A DNA stretch of 64,000 nt from VGSG01 sp040756375 (GTDB lineage: Bacteria; Desulfobacterota; Desulfomonilia; Desulfomonilales; Desulfomonilaceae). The stretch lies in assembly GCA_040756375.1 (NCBI GenBank), contig JBFLZC010000003.1:186001-250000 (forward strand), in the 5' to 3' direction. Below the pieces are notes generated by a model that was not told the origin of the DNA, did not search any database, and was given only the letters and a program-made list of their open reading frames with translations. Both the position numbers and the translations under genes were made by a program. Shown in pieces: positions 1 through 7,174 of this stretch. Positions within the stretch are counted from its first letter, which is position 1. The number at the start of each line of letters is the position of its first letter.

Positions 1-69
1 TCGCGACCGTGGAAGTATGCCGAAAAAGGCTTGGACTGGCGAACACGTGATTCCGAGGAGGTAGATGAC

Positions 70-531
70 ATGGATTTTGAGCTGGGCTTGCCCTACGATG
101 AACTTGAAGTGGGCATGAAAGCCTCTTTCAGCAAAACCATTTCTGAAAGCGACGTTTACCTCTTCGCAGGGATCAGCGGCGATTTTAACCCTATGCATGT
201 GAATGAGGAATTCGCTAAACTGACCCCGTTCGGCACGCGAATCGCGCACGGCGCCCTGCCGCAGAGCCTCATTGCTCCCGTACTGGGGACGAAGCTACCC
301 GGTCTGGGCACCATAGCGCTGGAGATTACAACGCGTTTTAAGGCTCCCACGTTTTTCGGCGATACGATTACCGCCACCGCGGAGGTTATCGAGAAGATCG
401 AGGGAAAACGCCGGGTGCGTTTAAAGCTTCTCTGGACCAACCAGCGAGGGGAGACTGTGGGCACAGGAGAAGCCCTCGTCATTCCACCGCCGACGGAACA
501 GGAGCTGAACGCGCCCAAGACCCAACCATGA
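70..531 (+). CDS. MaoC-family (R)-specific enoyl-CoA hydratase
   Basis: A 153-residue single hot-dog domain protein of the MaoC/PhaJ type, expected to hydrate trans-2-enoyl-CoA to (R)-3-hydroxyacyl-CoA in the cytoplasm. The hydratase-2 signature GDFNPMH is present with the expected catalytic pair at about Asp38 and His43. The ATG at 70 is chosen because GAGGAGG at 55-61 sits 8 bases upstream. The frame stays open to the window edge and a TTG at 31 is also possible. It is 12 bases from the SCP2 gene and upstream of an acyl-CoA dehydrogenase, so it probably belongs to a fatty or aromatic acid catabolic operon that begins before the window. Confidence 0.85.
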   Translation: MDFELGLPYDELEVGMKASFSKTISESDVYLFAGISGDFNPMHVNEEFAKLTPFGTRIAHGALPQSLIAPVLGTKLPGLGTIALEITTRFKAPTFFGDTITATAEVIEKIEGKRRVRLKLLWTNQRGETVGTGEALVIPPPTEQELNAPKTQP

Positions 532-543
532 GAGGAGAAGAGA

Positions 544-870
544 ATGGCTTTGACGTCAGTGAAGGAAGTTTTTGAGAAGATGCCGCAGGTCTTTGACTCG
601 TCTAAGGCAGCAGGCGTGGACGTGGTGTTTCAGTTCCACATTACGGGCGGTGAAGCAGGCGATTGGTATGTGGCAGTCAAGAATCAGGCCTGCGAGATTG
701 CCTCTGGTGTTCACGCGAGCCCTACGGTTAGCCTTACCGTGTCCGACGCGGATTGGCTTGCTATGTGCAATGGCCAGCTCGACGGCATGACCGCTTTCAT
801 GAGTGGCAAGCTGAAGGCCACCGGCAACATTATGGCGGCCCAGCAGATTTCCAGGCTGTTCCCGCTCTAG
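544..870 (+). CDS. SCP2 sterol-binding domain protein
   Basis: A 108-residue protein that appears to be one stand-alone SCP2 (sterol carrier protein 2) domain. Its pattern fits that fold: an amphipathic N-terminal helix, a central FQFHITGG strand, the strand segment PTVSLTVSDADWLAM, and a C-terminal helix ending KLKATGNIMAAQQISRLF. SCP2 domains bind lipids and acyl-CoAs; here it may carry an acyl-CoA between neighbouring enzymes. It starts 12 bases after the MaoC gene behind a GAGAGGAGAAGAG ribosome-binding stretch, which supports co-transcription. There is no signal peptide. Confidence 0.8.
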   Translation: MALTSVKEVFEKMPQVFDSSKAAGVDVVFQFHITGGEAGDWYVAVKNQACEIASGVHASPTVSLTVSDADWLAMCNGQLDGMTAFMSGKLKATGNIMAAQQISRLFPL

Positions 871-900
871 TCGATCCCGGGCCGTTCACAGCCCGCACAA

Positions 901-925
901 GGAGGCCGCCACGTCGGCGGCCTCC
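901..925. repeat. Perfect GC-rich hairpin between SCP2 and acyl-CoA dehydrogenase genes
   Basis: A 10-bp perfect inverted repeat, GGAGGCCGCC / GGCGGCCTCC, with a 5-base ACGTC loop. No T-run follows, so it is not a canonical intrinsic terminator. It could limit read-through or stabilise the 3' end of the upstream message. Confidence 0.6.
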
Positions 926-981
926 AGCACATAGGTCCTTCTCAAGGGCAAAGGTCGTGTTGCGTCCAGAGGTGACCCCCA

Positions 982-2124
982 ATGAGTAACGATTTGGACT
1001 ACTTCACCGAGTCTCACCATATACTGCGACAGACAGTGAAACGGTTCGTGGAACGAGAAATAAAACCCTATGTGGACGAGTGGGAAGAAGCCGAAGAGTT
1101 CCCCCGGGAACTGTACCGCAAAGCTGCGGAGGTCGGCCTGCTGGGAGTCCCTTACCCTGTGGAGTGGAGCGGCTTCGAAGCCGACGTGTTCCACGAGGTG
1201 GTGGCCACGGAAGAGCTTATCCGCTCCGGCTCCGCCGGAGTGGCAGCGGGCTTGAATTCTCACCACATTGCCTTGCCACCCATCGTTGCCCTTGGCACCC
1301 AGGAACAGAAAGAGCGCTTCATACCTCCTGTGCTCCGTGGTGAAAAGATCGCGGCACTAGGCATTACCGAGCCGGGCGGAGGGTCGGATGTGGCAGCCAT
1401 CAGAACCCGCGCGGTGCGCGACGGTGACCACTACATAGTCAACGGCAGCAAGACCATGATCACGTCCGGCACTCGCGCGGATCAGGTCACCTTGGCCGTG
1501 CGTACCGGCGGCCCTGGCCACAAGGGAATAAGCCTTCTGGTCGTAGACACACATACCCCGGGTTTCTCGGTCTCAAAGAAATTGAAGAAAATGGGTTGGC
1601 GGCCTTCAGACACCGGGGAACTCGCATTCCAAGACATGCGCGTCCCTGTGGAAAACCTTCTGGGCGAGGAAGGAATGGGTTTCTATGGGATTATGCATAA
1701 TTTCCAGAAGGAACGGCTCCATTTGTGTGTCATGGCTAATACTACCGCACAGTTAGCCCTGGAGGAGTCAATCAAGTACGCGAAAGTCAGAGAAGCCTTC
1801 GGAAAGACGCTCAGCGGCTTTCAGGTAACAAGGCACAAATTGGTGGATATGGCCACCCTCGTTGAAGCCAGCAGAGAATTCACGTACCGGGTCGCGGCCA
1901 AGATTCAGGCCGGACAAGACGCGGTCAAAGATATCTCTATGGCCAAGATCTTCTCTACCCAGATCTGCGACAAGGTGTGCTTCGACGCGGTGCAGATTCA
2001 CGGCGGATACGGATACATGCGCGAGTACCTTGTGGAGCGGCTCTACCGGGACAGTCGTATCCTCTCCATCGGTGGAGGCACCACTGAAATCATGAAAGAA
2101 ATTATCGCTAAGAGGATTTTGTGA
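982..2124 (+). CDS. Acyl-CoA dehydrogenase (LCAD/IVD-like)
   Basis: A 380-residue flavoprotein with the full acyl-CoA dehydrogenase layout: helical N-terminal domain, beta domain with the FAD/substrate segment ITEPGGGSD (about 128-136), and C-terminal helical domain with REAFGKTLSGFQ and IHGGYGYMREY. The C-terminal position used as catalytic base in SCAD/MCAD is glycine here (SIGGGTTEI). The likely base is the glutamate of QKERL, about Glu244, as in isovaleryl-CoA and long-chain dehydrogenases. FAD-dependent alpha,beta-dehydrogenation of an acyl-CoA is expected; the substrate is unknown. The ATG at 982 follows a GAGGTGA ribosome-binding site. No ETF genes are in the window. Confidence 0.9.
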   Translation: MSNDLDYFTESHHILRQTVKRFVEREIKPYVDEWEEAEEFPRELYRKAAEVGLLGVPYPVEWSGFEADVFHEVVATEELIRSGSAGVAAGLNSHHIALPPIVALGTQEQKERFIPPVLRGEKIAALGITEPGGGSDVAAIRTRAVRDGDHYIVNGSKTMITSGTRADQVTLAVRTGGPGHKGISLLVVDTHTPGFSVSKKLKKMGWRPSDTGELAFQDMRVPVENLLGEEGMGFYGIMHNFQKERLHLCVMANTTAQLALEESIKYAKVREAFGKTLSGFQVTRHKLVDMATLVEASREFTYRVAAKIQAGQDAVKDISMAKIFSTQICDKVCFDAVQIHGGYGYMREYLVERLYRDSRILSIGGGTTEIMKEIIAKRIL

Positions 2125-2263
2125 CCGGACGCCATTCCTCTGTGATTTGAAAGCCTATTCCTGCCTCTTGATGTGAGAACTGCTCTCACGCCTGGTGCCA
2201 CGGATATGCGAAGCTCATTCGTGCCGGGATAGGTCCAGCCGGGTGCTCCCGCGAGACACCCGA

Positions 2264-2281
2264 CTGGCTTGTCCAGCAGTG
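2264..2281. repeat. Half copy of the CACTGCTGG/CCAGCAGTG palindromic repeat
   Basis: CTGGCTTGTCCAGCAGTG matches one side of the palindromic element found complete at 39638-39666 and 40263-40291. It lies in the spacer between the convergent dehydrogenase and TetR genes. Nothing else is recognised in 2125-2329. Confidence 0.5.
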
Positions 2282-2329
2282 TGATTCCATTCGGAAAAGA
2301 CTCTGACTTTCCACAATAAATCTTCCTAG

Positions 2330-2974
2330 TCAGGATCTCTCCCGTTCGTCCTTCGCGCTCGCGAAGAGAGTGCAAACGATGCGGCTGAGTCGCATCATGT
2401 GATCGAGCACTTCCTTCTCGCTACGACCTGGGTATCGTCGAAATGTTATGAGAATCCCGTTCAGCGTGGCGAAGAAGGCATGGCTGAGCAGTCTCACGTT
2501 CCTCTTCACCCCGGCGCGCCGCAATACCAGTTCAAATATGTCCAGGACCTTTCGCTCAGCGACCGTAAGTCTCTCCAGCGATTCGTGGGTCAGTTGCATA
2601 TGCAAAACGAAGTGCGCCATCATTCGGAAGTACACGTCGTGCTCTGAGAGGTAACGGATGAATATCGCGGCCACCTCCTCAAGGCCCGCATCGCGTTCTT
2701 CCTCCACGGCCTTGGCAAACGCCTCGATCATAGCCTGAATACCTGTGAGCGCGGCTTCAACAAACAGTGTCTCTTGATCCGGGAAATAAGTATAAATAGA
2801 GGGAGCCGAGATGTTGGCTTCGTTCGCGATCTCCCTCATGCTCACTTTGCCGAAGGGTTTAGCTGCAAAGACCCGTTGCGCGGCTTCTATGATAAGCTGG
2901 CGTCGGGTGGCTTTCTCTTGCTCTTTCAGTTGCGCGAATGCAGTCTTTCCATTCGCTGGAGTCGCTGCTTTCAT
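2330..2974 (-). CDS. TetR/AcrR-family transcriptional regulator
   Basis: A 214-residue one-component regulator. The N-terminal helix-turn-helix is clear: IIEAAQRVFAAKPFGKVSMR leads into IANEANISAPSIYTYF, followed by a variable helical ligand-binding domain. The ATG at 2974 is preferred over the GTG at 3001 because an AGGAAGAGG stretch lies at the right distance before it. It is transcribed away from the ferredoxin / acyl-CoA dehydrogenase / binding-protein operon. The intergenic region holds a strong promoter with a palindrome over its -10 box (3194-3214), so it probably represses that operon and responds to an acyl-CoA or related acid. Confidence 0.88.
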   Translation of the reverse strand: MKAATPANGKTAFAQLKEQEKATRRQLIIEAAQRVFAAKPFGKVSMREIANEANISAPSIYTYFPDQETLFVEAALTGIQAMIEAFAKAVEEERDAGLEEVAAIFIRYLSEHDVYFRMMAHFVLHMQLTHESLERLTVAERKVLDIFELVLRRAGVKRNVRLLSHAFFATLNGILITFRRYPGRSEKEVLDHMMRLSRIVCTLFASAKDERERS

Positions 2975-3169
2975 ATCAATAATCACCTCTTCCTGGGTCA
3001 CTGTTTAGGTTTTCGTTCCACGGATCGTTTGGGGGGAACCGTCCATGTCCTTCACACCCCTTGTGGCTCCCGGACAAGGGTCCCTGAGCCTTATCTTTTG
3101 CCGAGAGTATGCGGGAGGTCGTGCCTTGGGAGCTTACACGAGCCTGTCGTTTCTTACAACGAAAACCAG

Positions 3170-3197
3170 TTGACATCACGAACAATACGTGTATAGC
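3170..3197 (+). promoter_or_regulatory. Sigma70-type promoter of the ferredoxin operon
   Basis: A perfect -35 box TTGACA at 3170-3175 is followed 16 bases later by TATAGC at 3192-3197. It faces the ferredoxin and acyl-CoA dehydrogenase genes. The -10 box is overlapped by the 3194-3214 palindrome. Confidence 0.65.
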
Positions 3198-3214
3198 TGA
3201 ACAATGTTCGGCTA
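3194..3214. promoter_or_regulatory. Operator-like palindrome overlapping the -10 box
   Basis: Arms TAGCTGAACA and TGTTCGGCTA flank a single central A at 3204; one base pair per half-site deviates from perfect symmetry. Length and symmetry fit a TetR-family operator. Binding would block the promoter at 3170-3197. The half-site plus its flank recurs just downstream: CGGCTA then CCCGTACA near 3209-3222, and CGGCTA then TCCCGTACA at 3228-3242. Confidence 0.65.
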
Positions 3215-3328
3215 CCCGTACATAGATCGGCTATCCCGTACAACGAGGTGAGGGAGCGTGCGACGGTTCAAACCCTCGCGGGCTGGCGCAACCAACTCAT
3301 GCGCGGCAGTAGGCTGGACATCGTCATC

Positions 3329-3559
3329 ATGAGGAAGACGCCGGGCAGCTGGAACTTGGCAACCGTTGTAGCCATCGAAATCGATCGAGAGAAATGCGAC
3401 GGGTGCGGACTGTGTGTGGATTTCTGTCCCGTGAAGGTCTTCGCGATCGTGGATTCGCAGCCCGTAGTAGCCAGACCTGCGGCTTGTTACGACTGCGAAA
3501 CTTGCGTGGACCTTTGCCCGAAACAGGCGATTGGGATCGTACAAAGGAATCCCTCCTGA
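3329..3559 (+). CDS. 2[4Fe-4S] ferredoxin
   Basis: A small dicluster ferredoxin. From the ATG at 3329 it has 76 residues with two binding motifs: CDGCGLCVDFCP (Cys23, 26, 29, 33) and CYDCETCVDLCP (Cys53, 56, 59, 63). The start is uncertain. In-frame ATG 3299 and GTG 3248 also exist, and none has a strong ribosome-binding site; the ferredoxin fold itself begins around VVAIEIDREKC. It lies between a regulated promoter and an acyl-CoA dehydrogenase gene, so it may carry electrons in the same oxidation pathway, but this is inferred from position only. Confidence 0.8.
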   Translation: MRKTPGSWNLATVVAIEIDREKCDGCGLCVDFCPVKVFAIVDSQPVVARPAACYDCETCVDLCPKQAIGIVQRNPS

Positions 3560-3622
3560 TACGCGGTGGGACAAACCCAAAGCCTCAGGAATCATTGCCC
3601 AACAGGGAAAGGAGTCGCTGGA

Positions 3623-4816
3623 ATGCCCGATATTCTTTTGACACAAGAAGAGCTGGCCTTCCGAAAGGAATTCAGAGAATTCCTCCGTAAAGAGATCGTG
3701 CCTATGGGCCTGGTCGAGAAACAGGACAACGACGAAATCGATTATCCCACCGAATTGGTCAGGGCTCTGGGGAAAGCAGGCTATTTCGGGATGTGCATCC
3801 CTGCGGAGCACGGGGGTGGCGACCGAGGTCTCGTTTACGAAGCCATCAAGAGCGAGGAGCTCGCCTACCTTGGTCCGGGATTGAGTTGTCCTGGGTGCAA
3901 TACCGGATGGATCGGTCTTGCCGTTTGCCAGTACGGAACCGAGAAGCAAAAGCAGAACTACGCCGTCCCTATTGCTCAAGGCCTCAAGGCCGGTGCCATA
4001 GCCATGACGGAACCGGTGGCAGGCAGTGACATCAACAGCTACAAGACGCGGGCCGCTGCGAACGGGGACTATTACACCATCAGCGGAGAAAAGCGTTTTC
4101 AAGTTGGAGGCCTGGGCGCAGACTTTTTTCTTACCTTCGCCATTACCGACCCCAATAGGCCCGCTTTGAGAGGAGGGCTTTCCGCGTTCCTCGTCGACAG
4201 AGATATGGGCATCGAGGTCGTAGAGAAGTTCAAGATGATGGGCTATCACGGGACCGGTGTGTCTCATTCCATTCTCAAAGGCGTCAAGGTGCCTAGGGAG
4301 AACTTACTTGGCCAAGAAGGTGACGGGCTGAAAGTCCTCGACACGATCCTGATATGGGAGAGGCTCAGTACAGCTGCGGGGATGCTGGGGATGGCCCGAC
4401 GATGCATTGATGAAGCGGTCAAGTACTCCCTTGAGCGCGAGGCCTTCGGCGTGACCCTGAGCCGAATTCCCACCGTATATTCCATGGTTGCGGATATGGT
4501 GATCAAAAGAGATCTCATCGCTACCATGATCATAAGAGGATGCAGGCTCGTAGACAAATACGGCCCGGGTGCAATGAAGGAAGTGGCTGAAGCCAAATAC
4601 TTGGCGGGTGAAATGGGCTTTGAAATCGCGGACAAGGCCATGCAGGTTTTCGGAGGCATCGGATACACGAACAAGTACCCCATAGAGTCGTATTTGAGGG
4701 TTGCTCGCTTGGGGAGAATCGCCTCCGGGACCTCGGAGATAATGCAATACATAGTTCAGAGGGACACGTACAAGGAGGTTCTGGGCAAGAAAGCGGTTAT
4801 CAGTGGATCTTTGTGA
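3623..4816 (+). CDS. Acyl-CoA dehydrogenase
   Basis: A 397-residue acyl-CoA dehydrogenase with the three expected domains: MTEPVAGSD in the beta domain, REAFGVTLSRIP in the C-terminal helical domain, FGGIGYTNKYPIES and GTSEIMQYIVQRD near the end. A candidate catalytic glutamate lies in IWERL (about Glu246), as in IVD-type enzymes. ATG 3623 is chosen over an upstream in-frame ATG at 3566 because AAAGGAG lies 8 bases before it. It follows the ferredoxin gene and precedes a binding protein gene, all on the same strand, so it is probably in the promoter-3170 operon. It is clearly divergent from the dehydrogenases at 982 and 29867, which suggests a different substrate. Confidence 0.9.
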   Translation: MPDILLTQEELAFRKEFREFLRKEIVPMGLVEKQDNDEIDYPTELVRALGKAGYFGMCIPAEHGGGDRGLVYEAIKSEELAYLGPGLSCPGCNTGWIGLAVCQYGTEKQKQNYAVPIAQGLKAGAIAMTEPVAGSDINSYKTRAAANGDYYTISGEKRFQVGGLGADFFLTFAITDPNRPALRGGLSAFLVDRDMGIEVVEKFKMMGYHGTGVSHSILKGVKVPRENLLGQEGDGLKVLDTILIWERLSTAAGMLGMARRCIDEAVKYSLEREAFGVTLSRIPTVYSMVADMVIKRDLIATMIIRGCRLVDKYGPGAMKEVAEAKYLAGEMGFEIADKAMQVFGGIGYTNKYPIESYLRVARLGRIASGTSEIMQYIVQRDTYKEVLGKKAVISGSL

Positions 4817-4894
4817 GCCCGGACGGGTTCCATTGCGCATCGCGAAGTGCTCAAGACTCACAGAACAACAAAAGCTTGAAAAGGGGGTTTGACG

Positions 4895-6088
4895 ATGAAG
4901 CTACCGAAGGTCACTATTGCGTTGGCCATCGCGTATCTGGTTTTTCTCGGAACCGCTATGTCGGCCGATACCCCTGGTGTCACGGACACGGAGGTCACCG
5001 TTGGATGGTCGTGTCCGCTTTCAGGTCCGGGCGCTCTGTGGGGTGTGACGTCCCTTGGAGCGCAGGCATGGGCCGATCACGTAAACGAGAAAGGAGGGAT
5101 TCACGGTCGTAAGATCAAAATGATCGTCAAAGACGATGCGTATGTGCCGTCCCGCGCTGCTGCGAATCTCCAGGAAATGAAAGGACAGATCTTTGCGCTC
5201 CTGGCGCTCTTTGGGACTGCCGCGTCAAATACCAACAAGGATTTCTTCTTTGAGAACAAGATGCCCTGCGTATTGCCGTACGGCAATGTTCGAGTCTGGG
5301 AAGGGTTGCCAAAGGAGAAGCGCCACTGGGCTTTCGTCGCGTACCCTGACTACGAGGATGAAGGCGAATACCTGATAAACTATGCGGTGAAAGAGCTTGG
5401 AACGAAGAAAGTCGCCGTGTTCATTCAAAACGATGACTATGGAAAAGGAGGCCTCGCGGGTGTGGAGAAAGGGCTCAATGCCTTGGCCGGTAAGGCTGAG
5501 CTCGCGGCTGTGGTGCCCCACGAGCTTGCCGAGACCTCTTTAGGTAGTCACGCTTTCAAACTCAAGGAGAGCGCTGCGGACACGGTAGTCTTGTACACCA
5601 ATCCCAAACACGCTGCTCTCATCTCCAAGGAGATGGTCAAAGCAGGCTACAGTCCGAAACGCTTGGGCACTTTTACTTTGGCCGACCCCATTATCTATTC
5701 GATTGCCGGAGAAACCTGGGAGGGGACCTACGTTGTGCTGCCCGCCAACTCCGGTTTGCCCGGCACTGACCCTGAAGCGAATAAGGTTGTGGACATCCTC
5801 CTGAGCAAGAATCCCAAAATAAAAGGCAAGGAGTACCTGGGCCTCTTTGGCGCGATCAACATGATGCACTTCGTTAAAGGATTGGAGAATGCAGGCCGGG
5901 ATCTCACGGTTGACTCTTTTATCAAGGGAATGGAACAGATCAAAGACTGGAATCCGCAGGGTGTGGGCGCGCCGGTAACGTACAGTCCGGACCGAAGACA
6001 TGGGGTAAACGGCTGTCGGATCGGCCAGGCTCAAGGCGGATCGGTCAAGGCCGTGACGGAGTATACGATTTTCAAACCCCGCTTTTAG
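4895..6088 (+). CDS. LIV-type ABC transporter substrate-binding protein (paralogue 1)
   Basis: A 397-residue periplasmic binding protein of the branched-chain amino acid (LivJ/LivK, type I fold) family. An N-terminal signal peptide ends near AMSA. The mature start TPGVTDTEVTVGWSCPLSG is typical of this family. ATG 4895 follows an AAGGGGG ribosome-binding site. It is closely similar over its full length to the protein at 10291-11484, including the C-terminal TIFKPRF versus SIFKPRF. No permease gene directly follows, so it may share the permease encoded at 14979-16864. LIV-family binding proteins in catabolic clusters often bind aromatic or aliphatic acids rather than amino acids. Confidence 0.88.
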   Translation: MKLPKVTIALAIAYLVFLGTAMSADTPGVTDTEVTVGWSCPLSGPGALWGVTSLGAQAWADHVNEKGGIHGRKIKMIVKDDAYVPSRAAANLQEMKGQIFALLALFGTAASNTNKDFFFENKMPCVLPYGNVRVWEGLPKEKRHWAFVAYPDYEDEGEYLINYAVKELGTKKVAVFIQNDDYGKGGLAGVEKGLNALAGKAELAAVVPHELAETSLGSHAFKLKESAADTVVLYTNPKHAALISKEMVKAGYSPKRLGTFTLADPIIYSIAGETWEGTYVVLPANSGLPGTDPEANKVVDILLSKNPKIKGKEYLGLFGAINMMHFVKGLENAGRDLTVDSFIKGMEQIKDWNPQGVGAPVTYSPDRRHGVNGCRIGQAQGGSVKAVTEYTIFKPRF

Positions 6089-6144
6089 CGTGCCGTCCCG
6101 CAAGTTATTTTAGCGACCCTGGCATGGCCGGCCCCCGAATCCGT

Positions 6145-6250
6145 GTCATTGCGAGGACCCTGGACTCGATCCGGGGGACGAAGCAATCTCAACCACCTGT
6201 TGCAAAACCCTGTGAGATTGCTTCCCCCGCTTTCCAGCGGGGTCGCAATG
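6145..6250. repeat. Interspersed palindromic repeat with CATTGCGA ends
   Basis: A roughly 105-bp imperfect palindrome. Outer arms are CATTGCGA (6147-6154) and TCGCAATG (6243-6250); inner arms are GAAGCAATCTCA (6180-6191) and TGAGATTGCTTC (6213-6224). Elements of this type are widespread in deltaproteobacterial spacers. It lies after a stop codon and before a promoter, with no coding content. Confidence 0.7.
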
Positions 6251-6301
6251 GCGCTCTCCCCCACGCGTCAGTGAACCATTGGGACACCCTCCAAAAAATG
6301 C

Positions 6302-6331
6302 TTGACAAGGCGATACAAGGATCGGTATTTT
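6302..6331 (+). promoter_or_regulatory. Promoter of the second TetR gene
   Basis: A perfect TTGACA at 6302-6307 is followed 18 bases later by TATTTT at 6326-6331. It points at the TetR gene at 6406. A palindrome at 6344-6366 lies just downstream, where it would block transcription. Confidence 0.55.
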
Positions 6332-6343
6332 TGTTGTCAATTA

Positions 6344-6366
6344 AACACTGTTAAGTTAACGGTGTT
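6344..6366. promoter_or_regulatory. Operator-like palindrome upstream of TetR gene
   Basis: Arms AACACTGTTAA and TTAACGGTGTT flank a central G at 6355, with one non-matching pair per 11-base arm. The AT-rich site, 40 bases before the TetR start and just downstream of a promoter, fits an autoregulatory TetR operator. Confidence 0.65.
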
Positions 6367-6405
6367 AATGTTTCTCCACGCCCATTAGCCCGAGGATCCC
6401 TGACC

Positions 6406-7053
6406 ATGCCTAGAGCTTCCATGACAGCGGATCAAATTGATTCGATTAAGGAAACAATTCTCGAGAAGGCTCTGCAGCTTATTATCGAGGAGGGATACTC
6501 CAAGCTCAGTATGCGGAAGATAGCCTCCCGTTTAGGCGTAACAGCCGCAAGCATCTACTATTACTATAAAAATAAGGAAGAGATCAACCTCATGGTCAGG
6601 TTGAAGGGTTTCGATATGCTCCATTCCATGGCTTTGAAGGCCTGCGCCGGAAGAATCTCCGACGAGGACAAGCTGAGAGCCGTCATATGGGCCTATGTCG
6701 AGTTTGGAGTCACGTATCCGGACTATTACGATATCATGTTCAATCTGCGCACCCCCAAAGTCACTGATTATATCGGGACAGAGTTAGAACTCATCGCAAC
6801 AACCAAGCTGAAACCCGCCGCGAGGAAGACCTTCTATTTGGTTGGCGAACTCATCACCGCACTGAACAAACCTACAACCCTTCGCGACGACGACATCCTG
6901 TACAAGACTATTCAATTGTGGTCGGACATGCATGGCATCATCAGTCTGTATAACAGCAACCTCATATACCAGATGACAGAAGATAGCCGTAGCATTCTCA
7001 ACCGGAGGATTGAGAAACTCCTCGACCGATTGGTCTCTCGAAGCGCTTCTTGA
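6406..7053 (+). CDS. TetR/AcrR-family transcriptional regulator
   Basis: A 215-residue TetR-type repressor. The helix-turn-helix is evident in LSMRKIASRLGVTAASIYYYYKNKEEI (about residues 35-60, quoted in part), and the C-terminal domain is helical and variable. A near-perfect palindrome lies 40 bases upstream beyond a promoter, suggesting autorepression. Downstream on the same strand are the two Tat-exported hydrolases and the LIV-type transporter operon, which are the most likely regulon. It is not a close match to the other two TetR proteins in the window. Confidence 0.88.
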   Translation: MPRASMTADQIDSIKETILEKALQLIIEEGYSKLSMRKIASRLGVTAASIYYYYKNKEEINLMVRLKGFDMLHSMALKACAGRISDEDKLRAVIWAYVEFGVTYPDYYDIMFNLRTPKVTDYIGTELELIATTKLKPAARKTFYLVGELITALNKPTTLRDDDILYKTIQLWSDMHGIISLYNSNLIYQMTEDSRSILNRRIEKLLDRLVSRSAS

Positions 7054-7174
7054 TCGATTTGGCCGAACGGGGTCCGGCACTGTCTATCGACGGCGTTCGT
7101 AGTTCGGCGGCACCTTTCCGGAGGGTGTCGACGTGCGCCCAAACCTGGATATTCTCACGAGAAAGGAAAGAGAG

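Noticed and set aside
1..69. Tail of an upstream gene at the window start
   Set aside because: More than one frame could end here (stops at 48-50 and 62-64), and too few codons remain to support any product.
3255..3290. Possible tRNA T-arm (GGTTCAAACCC)
   Set aside because: No acceptor stem, anticodon arm or CCA end could be built around it, and the stretch lies at the 5' end of the ferredoxin frame.
3212..4267. A 351-codon minus-strand frame antisense to the ferredoxin and acyl-CoA dehydrogenase genes
   Set aside because: The plus-strand genes have clear motifs throughout; the antisense frame has no recognisable domain and is a codon-bias shadow.
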